Below, one piece after another: positions 1 through 10,124 of a DNA stretch of 64,000 nt. Within the stretch, counting starts at the first letter, position 1. Every line of letters begins with the position of its first letter. The stretch is taken from positions 372,001-436,000 of the forward strand of contig NZ_JAAAXJ010000003.1 in the NCBI RefSeq assembly GCF_009910705.1, written 5' to 3'. The position numbers and the translations under genes were made by a program. The DNA comes from Microvirga arsenatis (lineage in GTDB: Bacteria > Pseudomonadota > Alphaproteobacteria > Rhizobiales > Beijerinckiaceae). The notes beneath the pieces are model-generated. The model did no database searches and had not been told where the DNA came from. It worked only from the letters and a program-made list of their open reading frames with translations.

Positions 1-632
1 ACCACGTCCATCTTATGCTCCACGAGGAGCACGGTGGCGTCGCTCCGCTGCTTGATGTCGTGGATGAGCTCCAGCACGGTCGGCACCTCGTCGACGCTCA
101 TGCCGGCGGTCGGCTCGTCGAACATGAAGATCTTGGGCTCCATGGCGATCAGCAGCGCGACCTCGAGCTTGCGTTGATCTCCGTGCGAGAGCGCTTTCGG
201 CGCGATGTGCCTTTTGTCGGCAAGGCGCACCCGCTCCAGGACAGCCTCCGCCTTCTCGATCAGGTCGCGGCGAGTGTTCCACACTCTGAAGAGCGACCAG
301 CCTGCATCGGCGCGGCTCTGCACGGCAAGGCGGACGTTCTCGAGCGCGGTGAGCTGTGGAAAGAGGTTCGTGAGCTGGAAGGCCCGGCCCAGTCCCCGCC
401 GCGTCCGAGCGGAAGGAGCCAAACCCGTAATATCCTCGCCTCCGACGATCACCTGGCCCGATGTGGCACGGAGCTGTCCGGAGATGAGGTTGAAGTAAGT
501 GGTCTTGCCGGCGCCATTCGGACCGACGATGGCGGTGAGCGTGCCGGGGGTGAACCGGCACGACACGTCGTTGACGGCCACATGCCCGCCGAAGCGAATG
601 GTCAGCCCGCGCGTTTCAAGCGCGGGCGTCAT
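1..632 (-). CDS. livG: Branched-chain amino-acid-type ABC transporter ATPase, LivG-like (3' end cut by window)
   Basis: Reading the minus strand from ATG at 632 gives 210 codons of an ABC ATPase before the window edge. Visible are Walker A (GPNGAGKTT, about residue 38), the Q-loop region GRAFQLTNLF, the signature LSHGDQRKLEVA typical of LivG in place of LSGGQ, Walker B with MFDEPTAGMS, and the H-loop in LLVEHKMD. Only the C-terminal tail is missing. The family powers inner-membrane import of branched-chain amino acids or related amides and urea. The solute-binding protein gene ends 27 bp upstream, so this is part of a Liv operon whose remaining genes probably lie beyond position 1. The true substrate cannot be read from the ATPase. 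Confidence 0.9.
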   Translation of the reverse strand, partial: MTPALETRGLTIRFGGHVAVNDVSCRFTPGTLTAIVGPNGAGKTTYFNLISGQLRATSGQVIVGGEDITGLAPSARTRRGLGRAFQLTNLFPQLTALENVRLAVQSRADAGWSLFRVWNTRRDLIEKAEAVLERVRLADKRHIAPKALSHGDQRKLEVALLIAMEPKIFMFDEPTAGMSVDEVPTVLELIHDIKQRSDATVLLVEHKMDV

Positions 633-658
633 TGTCGTTGAGGTTTCCACAGGTCGGA

Positions 659-1849
659 TCAGCGCTTGTTCCGAACCGGGATCGGCATCTTGTCGGCCTG
701 AATCGTGGCGACGAGATCGAGCAGGTCGTTCGCATCCTTGCCGTTGGCCTTGACCTTGAAGTGATACATGTCCTGCAGGGCCTGGTGATCTTCCTTGCGG
801 AATGTCATGGCGCCCTTCGGCGTCTCGAAGGTCATGCCTTCCATGGCCGTGATCAGCTTTTCGGTGTCGGTGCCGCCTGCCTTCTGGATGGCGGTGACGA
901 CGGCGGAGGCCGCGGCGAAGCCGCCCGCGGTGAAGAAGTCCGGCGGCGAGTTGAAGCGCTTCTGGTGCTCGGCCACGAGCCAGTCGTTCATGGCATTCTT
1001 CGGGAAGGCGTAATAGTAATACACCGCCCCTTCCATGCCGGGATAGTTCTTGTAGATCTGCATGGCGGGCAGGATGTTGCCGCCGGGTGCGATCTCGATA
1101 CCGAAGCGCTCGGGCTTCAGGTCGGCAATCTTCGGCAGCGGATGCTGGCCGGCCCAGATGATGTTGATGATCTTCTTGCCCGGCTTGTCCTTGAGCGCAT
1201 CGAAGATGCGCTGCGCCGAAGCGGTGAAGTCGGTGGCGTTCTGCGGAGCATATTCCTCGAACACAACCTTCGCATTGGGGCGGATCTGGGCAAGCGCGTT
1301 CTTGAGCGCGGCAACGCCGTCGCGTCCGAAGGCGTAGTCCTGCGCCAGGGTTGCAATCGACACGTCGCCGCTCGCCGGAACGGCGGCCGCGGCGCCGTAG
1401 GCGTCCTGCGTGGAGTTGCGGGCGGTGCGGAAGATGAAGCGGTTCCACTTCTCACCGGTGATCGCGTCGGCGACGGCGGGCTCCACGATCAGGATCTTCC
1501 CGTTCTCCTCGGCTACCGGCAGCATGGCGAGTGCCGCCGCCGACGAGGTGGTGCCGACGGCGAGATCGACCTTGTCGTCGTTATAGGCCTGCTCCAGCAG
1601 CGTCTTGGCGAGGTCGGCCTTGAGCTGGTCGTCCTTGACGATGACGCTGATCTTGCGGCCGTTCACGGCCATGGTGCCCTTGGTCAGATATTCCAGGCCC
1701 ATCATGAACCCGGCCTCGGTCTGCTTGGCATAGGCCTCGAGCGGACCGGTCTTGCCGGCGATCAAGGCGATCTTGATGTCCTGCGCGAAAGCGGCAGACG
1801 CGAAGAAAATTCCTGCCGTAGCGGCAGCGATTTTAAGTCCCAGGCGCAT
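659..1849 (-). CDS. Branched-chain amino-acid-type ABC transporter substrate-binding protein
   Basis: A 396-residue periplasmic binding protein of the Peripla_BP_6 (LivJ/LivK) type. Residues 1-22 form a classic signal peptide ending AFA before the mature QDIKIALIAGKTGPL, where the family's ligand-binding lobe begins. The length fits the family, which normally runs 370-410 residues. Rhizobial genomes carry dozens of such proteins for amino acids, amides, aromatic acids or urea, so the ligand stays open. The gene is followed directly by the LivG-like ATPase on the same strand, which supports an operon read from right to left. About 100 bp upstream separates it from the EamA gene and should hold the promoter. 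Confidence 0.9.
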   Translation of the reverse strand: MRLGLKIAAATAGIFFASAAFAQDIKIALIAGKTGPLEAYAKQTEAGFMMGLEYLTKGTMAVNGRKISVIVKDDQLKADLAKTLLEQAYNDDKVDLAVGTTSSAAALAMLPVAEENGKILIVEPAVADAITGEKWNRFIFRTARNSTQDAYGAAAAVPASGDVSIATLAQDYAFGRDGVAALKNALAQIRPNAKVVFEEYAPQNATDFTASAQRIFDALKDKPGKKIINIIWAGQHPLPKIADLKPERFGIEIAPGGNILPAMQIYKNYPGMEGAVYYYYAFPKNAMNDWLVAEHQKRFNSPPDFFTAGGFAAASAVVTAIQKAGGTDTEKLITAMEGMTFETPKGAMTFRKEDHQALQDMYHFKVKANGKDANDLLDLVATIQADKMPIPVRNKR

Positions 1850-1955
1850 AGGTCTCCCCGTTTTGTTATTTCACCATTGACGTCTCTGCAGTGCAGCATG
1901 TCAAGATCGGCTGGGAAACCGTCCCTTATCAGAAAGGATGAGCGGCCTGGGGCTC

Positions 1956-2891
1956 TCAAGCCTCCGGAAGGACGGGAGTCTCGATATCCTTGGCTTCACG
2001 TCCGCGCCGGGCGGCCTCCCGCTCCAGGAGCAGCAGTGCCAATCCCGCGCCGCAAATCACCGCAGCGCCCACCAGAGTCCAGAACCCGACCACATCGCCA
2101 AAGGCGAGATATCCGAGCACGATGGCCCAGACGATGAGTGTGTACTGGTAGGGCGCAACCACCGAAGCGGGGGCGATCTTCAGGGACCGGTTCACGCAGA
2201 CGTGAGCGGTCATGGAGACGATGCCGAGCAGGAACAGTCCGATAAGGTCGAGCGGTCCGGGCGTGACCCAGGCAAGTGGTGCCGCGACGAGGCCGAAGAT
2301 GAGCGTGCCGAGGATCTGTCCGAGCACGAGGGTGGCATCATGTGTTTCCCGCAGCTTGCGGGTGGTGATCATGAGCAGAGAGTAGAACAGGCTTCCGGCG
2401 AGCGCGATGAGCGCGGGCAGGGACAGGGTGGCGCTCGACGGGCGCAGGGCGATCAGCACGCCGACGAAGCCGCAGGCGATGGCGAGCATGCGGGGCTTGT
2501 CGATCTTTTCGCCGAGCCAGAACGCCGCAAAGGCCGCCACGTAGATTGGGCCGGCGAGATAATAGGTCATCACGTCGGCGAGCGGCAGGTAGGTGACGGC
2601 CCAATAGAAGCAGGCGACTTCGAGGGTGGAGAGGGTGATGCGCACCGCATGAAGCCCCGGCTGCGGCGGAATGGCGAAGGGGACCTTCTGCCGACGCATG
2701 AGGGGCAGGAGAACCGCCAGCGCCGCAATGCTGCGCAGGAGCAGGACCTGACCGACCGAATAGGTGGCGACGAGCCACTTTCCCATGACGTCGTTCATGG
2801 CGAAGAGGAACACGCCGAGCAGCATCAGGCCGATGCCGACGAGAGTTCCCGAGCGCACCTTGTGCGCCGGAGAGAGGGTGGAGTGGCTCAT
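1956..2891 (-). CDS. DMT-superfamily transporter with two EamA domains
   Basis: A 311-residue integral membrane protein with about ten hydrophobic helices arranged as two EamA repeats. The first carries the motif LFAMNDVMGKWL and the second begins near LIALAGSLFYSLLM. EamA exporters typically move amino acids, nucleobases or other small metabolites out of the cell; the substrate is unknown. I chose the ATG at 2891 (MSHSTLSP), because the in-frame ATG 17 codons upstream adds a non-conserved, charged stretch. The last 20 residues are Arg- and Glu-rich and cytoplasmic. The gene stands alone, divergent from the thioesterase gene at 2976. Confidence 0.87.
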   Translation of the reverse strand: MSHSTLSPAHKVRSGTLVGIGLMLLGVFLFAMNDVMGKWLVATYSVGQVLLLRSIAALAVLLPLMRRQKVPFAIPPQPGLHAVRITLSTLEVACFYWAVTYLPLADVMTYYLAGPIYVAAFAAFWLGEKIDKPRMLAIACGFVGVLIALRPSSATLSLPALIALAGSLFYSLLMITTRKLRETHDATLVLGQILGTLIFGLVAAPLAWVTPGPLDLIGLFLLGIVSMTAHVCVNRSLKIAPASVVAPYQYTLIVWAIVLGYLAFGDVVGFWTLVGAAVICGAGLALLLLEREAARRGREAKDIETPVLPEA

Positions 2892-2975
2892 GGGACGGAT
2901 ACATGAGGGAAAGCGGGCTTGATTCACAAGGCTTTTCAGCACTGACTGAGGTCGAACACGCCGGAGACACCCCCC

Positions 2976-3431
2976 ATGAACGATTCATCGCCGAAGGATC
3001 CCAACTACGAGGCGCGAGTGCGGGAGAGCTTTGCGCGCCAGGGATTGATGGCAACGCTAGGCGCATCTCTGATCCGTGTCGCTCCGGGTCAGGTGGAGAT
3101 CGCACTGTTCCCCTCTGCGGCCGTGTCGCAGCAGCACGGCTACGTGCATGCGGGAGCGTTGGCGAGCATCGCGGATTCCGCAGCCGGCTATGCGGCCCTC
3201 ACCCTGATGCCGCCCGGCGCCGGAGTTCTGACGGCCGAGTTCAAGATCAACCTGATGGCACCGGGCCTGGGCGAACGGATGACAGCGCGGGGCCAGGTCA
3301 TCAAGGCAGGCAGAACCCTTACGCTCGCGCAGGCCGAGGTGTTCGCCCTGAACGACGGAAGCGAGAAGCAGATCGCCCTCCTCACCGCTACCCTCATGGC
3401 AGTGGCCGGGCGCGAAGGGGTGAAAGATTAG
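2976..3431 (+). CDS. PaaI-family hotdog-fold thioesterase
   Basis: A 151-residue single-domain hotdog protein. The motif HGYVHAGALASIADSAAGYA (about residues 52-71) holds the HG turn and the Asp that normally polarises the attacking water in PaaI/YbgC-type acyl-CoA thioesterases. The strand TAEFKINLMAPG also matches the family. It would hydrolyse an aryl- or acyl-CoA in the cytoplasm; the acyl group cannot be inferred. Its stop codon overlaps the stop region of the convergent SMP-30 gene by 4 bp. Most of the divergent intergenic space to the EamA gene is promoter DNA for both. Confidence 0.87.
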   Translation: MNDSSPKDPNYEARVRESFARQGLMATLGASLIRVAPGQVEIALFPSAAVSQQHGYVHAGALASIADSAAGYAALTLMPPGAGVLTAEFKINLMAPGLGERMTARGQVIKAGRTLTLAQAEVFALNDGSEKQIALLTATLMAVAGREGVKD

Positions 3432-4342
3432 AAGGTCTTGGCTCCGTTCACCGGCAGCATGATCGCATAGAGCGAGGTCGTCGCGCAGATGTAGAGCCGG
3501 TTCCGTTTCGGGCCCCCGAAGACGAGATTGGCGACGGCCTCGGGCACCAGGATCTTGCCGATCAGGGTGCCGTCGCTTTCGTAGCAGTGAACCCCATCGC
3601 CGGCGCTAGTCCAGATTCTCCCTGCTTCGTCCAGTCTGAAGCCGTCGAACAAGCCATGCGTGCAGGTGGCGAATACCTTGCCGCCCGAGAGGCCGCCCCT
3701 GTCGTCTACCTCGAACACACGGATGTGGCGGGGACCGTCCTTGACATGGGTGGCGCCGGTGTCGGCGACGTAAAGACGCTTCTCGTCCGGGGAGAAGGCG
3801 ATGCCGTTCGGGCGGACAAAATCCTCGGCGACAATGCGCACCTCGCCATTGTGCGGATCGATGCGGTAGACGTGGCAGGCGCCGATCTCGCTTTCTGCCT
3901 TGTGGCCCTCATAGTCGGAATCGATCCCATAGGCGGGATCCGTGAACCAGATCGACCCGTCGGACTTCACCGCCACGTCGTTGGGGCTGTTGAAGCGCTT
4001 GCCCTGGTAGTGGCTCGCCAGAACGGTGATCGAGCCGTCATGCTCGGTGCGGGTCACGCGCCGGTTCCCGTGCTCGCAGGTGACGAGGCGTCCCTGCCGG
4101 TCCACCGTGTTGCCGTTGGAATAGCCGGAAGGAGCGCGGAAGATACTGACCGCGCCCGACGTCTCGTCAAAGCGCATCATCCGATCATTCGGCACGTCGC
4201 TCCAGATCAGGTAGCGCCCGGCCGGAAAGTAGGCCGGGCCCTCCGCCCAGCGGCATCCATCCGCGAGCTTTTCCAGACGCGCCGATCCGATGAAGAGGCG
4301 CTGAAAGCGGTCGTCGAGAACCACGGCCACATCCCTGAACAT
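3428..4342 (-). CDS. SMP-30/gluconolactonase/LRE-family sugar lactonase
   Basis: A 304-residue six-bladed beta-propeller protein. Landmarks are the N-terminal metal-ligand Glu in CRWAEGPAYF, the NGNTVDRQGRLVTCEHG blade, the SPNDVAVKSDGSIWFTDPAYG blade with the Asn ligand, and VRPNGIAFSPDEKRLYVADTG with the Asp acid/base region. These are the divalent-metal and catalytic positions of gluconolactonase and regucalcin. It probably opens a sugar lactone. There is no clear signal peptide, so a cytoplasmic location is likely. It is followed 16 bp upstream by the stress-protein gene on the same strand, so the two may be co-transcribed. Confidence 0.87.
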   Translation of the reverse strand: MFRDVAVVLDDRFQRLFIGSARLEKLADGCRWAEGPAYFPAGRYLIWSDVPNDRMMRFDETSGAVSIFRAPSGYSNGNTVDRQGRLVTCEHGNRRVTRTEHDGSITVLASHYQGKRFNSPNDVAVKSDGSIWFTDPAYGIDSDYEGHKAESEIGACHVYRIDPHNGEVRIVAEDFVRPNGIAFSPDEKRLYVADTGATHVKDGPRHIRVFEVDDRGGLSGGKVFATCTHGLFDGFRLDEAGRIWTSAGDGVHCYESDGTLIGKILVPEAVANLVFGGPKRNRLYICATTSLYAIMLPVNGAKTF

Positions 4343-4358
4343 CAGGCTTGGTCCTCCG

Positions 4359-5195
4359 TCAGTGAGCCATCAGGACGGGCATGGTCGTGTTGCTGAGGAT
4401 ATGGCTGGTGGCGCCGCCGAAGAACATCTGCCGCAGGCGGCTCTGGGTATAGGCGCCCTTCACCAGGAGGTCGCAGCCGAGAGCCTCCGCCTCCTTCAGG
4501 ATTGTCTCGCCCGGCCTGTTGGACGGATCGGCCGCCATGATCGCCTCCGCCGGCAGGTCGTGCATCCGCAGGTGCCGGGCAAGCTCGGAGCCCGAAGGCC
4601 CGGGAACCCCCCAGTCGTCGAGTTCGAGAACGACGATGCGGCGCGCCTTCCTGAGCAGGGGCATGGACCCCAGGATCGCACGGGCGGTTTCCGTGCTGCG
4701 ATTCCACGCTATGACGGCAGTCTCGCCGATGGTGCGGGCCGCCGTGGGAGGCGCGATCAGGATCGGGCGGCCGGTCTCGAACAGGGCGGCCTCCGCCGTG
4801 GACAGGCGGGTCTGGCCGTTCGATCCGTCGGGCCGACCCACGACGATCAGGTCGAAGACGCGGCCATAGGCGCCCAGGAAGGCATCCTCCATGAGCCCGT
4901 CCTGGCGCCAGCCCGAGCTCAGACCCGATACTCCGGCGGCGGCGCGTGAAATCTGCTTGCTGGTCATGAAGGCCTCGAAGCGCTCGCGGCAGGCCCGGGC
5001 CATTTCGAGGCGGTTCTCGGGGGTGATGGGGGAGGGCACGCCGATAGCGATGTCCACCGGCAGAACCACCGGATAATCGGGGGTGATGGCAATCCCTTCG
5101 ATGTAGCTGTCGAACAACCGGCCGAGCTGCAGCGCAGCCTCTAGCTGGGGCTCGACGACGCCATGGTCTTCGATCGGAACAAGAATGCTCTTCAT
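4359..5195 (-). CDS. Tandem-domain universal stress protein (UspA family)
   Basis: A 278-residue protein beginning MKSILVPIEDHG, the usual first strand of a Usp domain. The first Usp half covers about residues 1-150, with DLIVVGRPDG and the ILIAPP strand. The second (about 155-278) has TAVIAWNRSTETARAI and CDLLVKGAYTQSRLRQMFFGGATSHIL. The latter is the G-x2-G-x9-G-S/T nucleotide-binding pattern, here GAYTQSRLRQMFFGGATS. Tandem Usps of this kind are cytoplasmic stress and stationary-phase proteins. I chose the ATG at 5195, because longer in-frame reading only shadows the PPK2 gene. It lies downstream of the polyphosphate kinase gene on the same strand, suggesting a shared stress role. Confidence 0.88.
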   Translation of the reverse strand: MKSILVPIEDHGVVEPQLEAALQLGRLFDSYIEGIAITPDYPVVLPVDIAIGVPSPITPENRLEMARACRERFEAFMTSKQISRAAAGVSGLSSGWRQDGLMEDAFLGAYGRVFDLIVVGRPDGSNGQTRLSTAEAALFETGRPILIAPPTAARTIGETAVIAWNRSTETARAILGSMPLLRKARRIVVLELDDWGVPGPSGSELARHLRMHDLPAEAIMAADPSNRPGETILKEAEALGCDLLVKGAYTQSRLRQMFFGGATSHILSNTTMPVLMAH

Positions 5196-5263
5196 GAGGA
5201 TTATTGTCGCGCCGAACGCCCCCCTCGGCAAGAGCAATCGATCCGAGCCTTTCGGATGAGGCC

Positions 5264-6088
5264 CTAGCGTACCTCGAAGTCCCCGGGATTCCAGGAGACC
5301 GCTGGGTATTGCGGATCCATCCTCTCCAGGGTTGCCTTCACGATGTTCGCGATGGCGGCATTGCGGACCCATTTGCGGTCGGCCGGGATGATGTGCCAGG
5401 GCGCCCAGGGGGTCGAGCAGCGATGGAGCATGGTCTCGTAGGCTTCTTGATAGTCGTCCCAGTGCTCCCTGTCTTCGAGGTCGCCTGGGTTGAACTTCCA
5501 ATGCTTCGTCGGGTCGTCCAGACGGGCCTGCAGACGTTCCTTCTGCTCGTCCTTGGAGATGTGCAGCATGAACTTGAGGATCGTGGTTCCGTTCTCGACC
5601 AGCATCTTCTCGAAGGCGTTGATCTGCTCGTAGCGCTGCTCGATCGTCTCCTCGGATGCGAACTTCCGGACCTTCGCGATCAGCACATCCTCGTAGTGCG
5701 AGCGGTTGAAGATTCCGATGGTGCCGCGGCGAGGGCACACGGCATGGACGCGCCAGAGGTAATCGTGAGCCAGTTCCAGCTTCGAGGGTGGGCCGAAGGC
5801 GTGAACGGAGACACCGAGGGGGCCCGTCGCGTTGAAGACGCTGCGGATGGTGCCGTCCTTCCCCGAGGTGTCCGTCCCTTGGAGGATCACGAGCAGGGCA
5901 CGGGAGCCTTCCGCGTAGAGCCTGTCCTGCAGGGCATCGATGTCCTTGGCAAGGGATGCCGTGTTGGCCTTGGTTTCCTGCTCGTCGCCGAACAGCGACT
6001 TGTCGCGCGGGTCGCGGTCCCGAAGCCTGACCTTCTCCCCAGGCTTGACCCGAAGTGCCTCGATCAAGGCGTTGTCCCGATCCGTCAT
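5264..6088 (-). CDS. Polyphosphate kinase 2 (PPK2) family protein
   Basis: A 274-residue P-loop kinase of the PPK2 family, which moves phosphate between inorganic polyphosphate and nucleotides. Walker A is GTDTSGKDG at residues 71-79. The segment HDYLWRVHAVCPRRGTIGIF followed by NRSHYEDVL holds the Walker-B-like Asp/Arg region and lid arginines. The wording (LQGTDTSGKDG, LAHDYLWR, NRSHYEDVL) looks more like the single-domain class III type than the class I S. meliloti enzyme. Start at 6088 is supported by a GGGAGAG ribosome site 8 bp upstream. The tandem Usp gene follows 68 bp downstream on the same strand. Preferred nucleotide and direction are not readable from sequence. Confidence 0.87.
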   Translation of the reverse strand: MTDRDNALIEALRVKPGEKVRLRDRDPRDKSLFGDEQETKANTASLAKDIDALQDRLYAEGSRALLVILQGTDTSGKDGTIRSVFNATGPLGVSVHAFGPPSKLELAHDYLWRVHAVCPRRGTIGIFNRSHYEDVLIAKVRKFASEETIEQRYEQINAFEKMLVENGTTILKFMLHISKDEQKERLQARLDDPTKHWKFNPGDLEDREHWDDYQEAYETMLHRCSTPWAPWHIIPADRKWVRNAAIANIVKATLERMDPQYPAVSWNPGDFEVR

Positions 6089-6228
6089 GGTCGTCTCTCC
6101 CGTCGATTCCAGAACGATAGGGCGAGGCGATGCGAAAGGAAGGCTTGGATCGTTGCAGGTGCGCCCTTTACCGCCTGCCGGGCGCACCTTACGAAGAACC
6201 GACGATCACGATCCGCAGGGGACCCACG

Positions 6229-6864
6229 ATGCTCGCTCTCTATTACTATCCCGGCAACGCCAGCCTTTTGCCGCACATGATGCTGCGCGAGATCGGAGTC
6301 GAGTTCGACCTGCGCCTCGTGGATCGGGGGCAGAACGCCCAGAAGAGCGCCGAGTATCTCAGGCTCAACCCCAATGGGCGTATCCCGGTCCTGGTCGACG
6401 GCGACCTGGTGCTCTTCGAGGCCGCCGCCATCGCCCTGCACCTGACCGACCGCTTCCCCCAGGCAGGCCTCGCGCCGGCTCACGGCACGGCGGAACGGGC
6501 CGAGTTCTACAAGTGGATGGTCCATCTGACGAACACGCCGCAGGCCGAGTACCGTGCCTGGTTCTACCCGCACGAGCATGTGAGCGACGAGGCAGCTGCG
6601 CCTGCGGTGAAGCAGGCGGCGGGAGAGCGCCTCAACCGCATGTTCGACGTGATCTCCGAGCAACTCGGCGAGAAGACCTGGCTTCTGGGCGAGCGTTTCT
6701 CGGCCGCAGACCTGTTCCTGTTCATGCTGATCCGCTGGGGCCGGGGCATGCCGCGCCCGCCGCGCAGCATCCCGAACCTGCACGCCCTGGCCGAGCGGGT
6801 TCTGGCGCGGCCTGCCGTGCAGAAGGCGCTCGACGTCGAGGGTCTCAAAGCCCCGATCTTCTAA
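6229..6864 (+). CDS. Glutathione S-transferase family protein
   Basis: A 211-residue protein with an N-terminal thioredoxin-like domain (residues 1-80) and an all-helical C-terminal domain. The N-terminus MLALYYYPGNASLLPHMMLR places Ser12 at the usual position of the beta-class Cys/Ser. NGRIPVLVDGDLVLFEAAAI gives the cis-Pro and the E-A/S glutathione gamma-Glu contact. The helix LLGERFSAADLFLFMLI carries the N-capping box of the C-domain. It probably detoxifies or reduces an electrophile with glutathione. I chose the ATG at 6229, with AGGGGA upstream, over one 33 codons earlier that runs through the PPK2 promoter region. The convergent LigD-like gene ends 3 bp downstream. Confidence 0.88.
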   Translation: MLALYYYPGNASLLPHMMLREIGVEFDLRLVDRGQNAQKSAEYLRLNPNGRIPVLVDGDLVLFEAAAIALHLTDRFPQAGLAPAHGTAERAEFYKWMVHLTNTPQAEYRAWFYPHEHVSDEAAAPAVKQAAGERLNRMFDVISEQLGEKTWLLGERFSAADLFLFMLIRWGRGMPRPPRSIPNLHALAERVLARPAVQKALDVEGLKAPIF

Positions 6865-6867
6865 TCC

Positions 6868-8445
6868 TCAGGTTTTGCGGGATTTCCGTTTCTTCCGGCT
6901 CTGGCCGGGGAGCACCTGGTCGACGGCCCGGATCTCGGCCCAGGGGTCGCGCTTGAGCGAATGCAGGCGGCTGCCCAGGTTCTCGACCGTAAAGCCGTTG
7001 GGCTTCAGATCGGGCGAGAGTTCTTCCCAGGTGACGGGTGTCGCTACGGGGGCACCCGGTCGGGAGCGCGTGGAGTAGGGTGCGACGGCCGAGGCCTCGC
7101 GGTTGTTGCGCAGGTAGTCGATGAAGATGCGGCCCTCACGCTCCTGCTTCACGGAGGTGGTGGTGTAGCGGTCCGGCTCGTCGGCGGCCATCGCCTCGGC
7201 GATTTCCCGCGTAAAGGCGAGCGCCTCCGACCATGGGGCTCTCGGCTTGAGCGGCACGACTACGTGCAGGCCCTTGCCGCCCGTGGTCTTCACGAAGCTC
7301 TCGAGTTCCAGCCTCTTCAGGCGCTCTCGAACCGAAAAGGCTCCCTCGATCACGCGGGGCCATTCGACGCCCTCGCCGGGATCGAAATCGAAGATGAGGC
7401 GATCCGGGCGCTCGAGATCCGCGAGGGTCGCCCCCCAGACATGCATTTCGAGAACGCCGGACTGCACGAGGGCGATGACGCCCTGAATGTCCCGGACCGT
7501 CAGCGCCTCCTGCTTGCCGCTGTTGTCAGGGATCATGGTGCGATGGATGGCATCGCTCATGCCGGCCCAGGAATGGCGCTGCACAAAGCACTTCTTCTGC
7601 GCGCCCCCGGGGCAGCGGACGAGGGTGAGGGGGCGGTCCACGAGGTGCGGCAGGAGCCTATCGGCGATGGTGAGATAGAACTCCGCCAATTCCTGTTTGG
7701 TGAGGCCCTGGTCCTCCCACAGCACGCGGTCCGGATGGGTGAGGCGCACGCCGGCGACCTCGACCTCCCCGGCCGTCGGAGCCTTGTTGCGTGCACTTCG
7801 CCTTGCAGGCTGTTCTGCCTTCGCCGGTGCAGCTTTCTTGGAGGCGGCCCTGGGTTTTGATCGGCTTTCGGCAGCCCGGCGTGGCGCGATCTCCTCAAGC
7901 GAGCGCTCGGTCTTCACCGAGAGAGGCGCCTCCTCGAGGATGTCCGGCTCGTCCTCGCTCCGTGCATAGGCATCATCGGCCTTGATCAGGAGCCAGGATT
8001 CCTGGTGCTCTCGCGGGCGTTTCGCCATGCGCACCAGGTGCCATGCGCCTTTCAGCTTCTCACCGTTCAGCCGGAAGGTGAGGCGGCCTTTGTCCAGGCC
8101 CTCCTGAGGGTCGCCCTCAGGCTCCCAGGTGCCCTGGTCCCACAGCAGCACGGTGCCGCCGCCATACTGGCCCTCGGGAATGGTGCCTTCATAATCGCCG
8201 TATTCGAGCGGGTGATCCTCCACCTGAACCGCCAGGCGCTTTTCGCCCCTGACGAGGCTCGGCCCCTTGGCCACCGCCCAGCTTCTCAGGACCCCATCGA
8301 GCTCAAGGCGGAAATCGTAATGCAGGCGGGAGGCATCGTGCTTCTGCACGACGAATGCGGCTCCCCGGCGCCGGGAGGCCGTACCCTTCGGCTCCGAGGT
8401 TTTGGTGAAGTCGCGCTTGGCGCGATAGGCTGCGAGCTTTGCCAT
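6868..8445 (-). CDS. LigD-type DNA repair protein with phosphoesterase and primase-polymerase domains but no ligase domain
   Basis: A 525-residue protein with two of the three LigD modules. The N-terminal 3'-phosphoesterase domain (about 30-160) has KHDASRLHYDFRLELDG, EDHPLEYGDYEGTIPEGQYG and the His/Asp/Arg residues of the Pseudomonas LigD active site. A basic Ala/Lys-rich linker covers about 190-230. The C-terminal archaeo-eukaryotic primase-type polymerase (about 235-505) has LTHPDRVLW, LIFDFDPGEG (metal Asp pair) and KTTGGKGLHVVVPL. The ATP-dependent ligase domain that normally sits between or before these is absent, with no frame break, so the protein appears naturally compact. In bacterial end joining it would trim and fill breaks with Ku and a separate ligase, neither of which is in this window. 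Confidence 0.88.
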   Translation of the reverse strand: MAKLAAYRAKRDFTKTSEPKGTASRRRGAAFVVQKHDASRLHYDFRLELDGVLRSWAVAKGPSLVRGEKRLAVQVEDHPLEYGDYEGTIPEGQYGGGTVLLWDQGTWEPEGDPQEGLDKGRLTFRLNGEKLKGAWHLVRMAKRPREHQESWLLIKADDAYARSEDEPDILEEAPLSVKTERSLEEIAPRRAAESRSKPRAASKKAAPAKAEQPARRSARNKAPTAGEVEVAGVRLTHPDRVLWEDQGLTKQELAEFYLTIADRLLPHLVDRPLTLVRCPGGAQKKCFVQRHSWAGMSDAIHRTMIPDNSGKQEALTVRDIQGVIALVQSGVLEMHVWGATLADLERPDRLIFDFDPGEGVEWPRVIEGAFSVRERLKRLELESFVKTTGGKGLHVVVPLKPRAPWSEALAFTREIAEAMAADEPDRYTTTSVKQEREGRIFIDYLRNNREASAVAPYSTRSRPGAPVATPVTWEELSPDLKPNGFTVENLGSRLHSLKRDPWAEIRAVDQVLPGQSRKKRKSRKT

Positions 8446-8487
8446 GGCGCGGAGTCAAATCCGCGCCATGCGCTCCGGTTCCAACCT

Positions 8488-10122
<1,635 letters not shown>

Positions 10123-10124
10123 GC

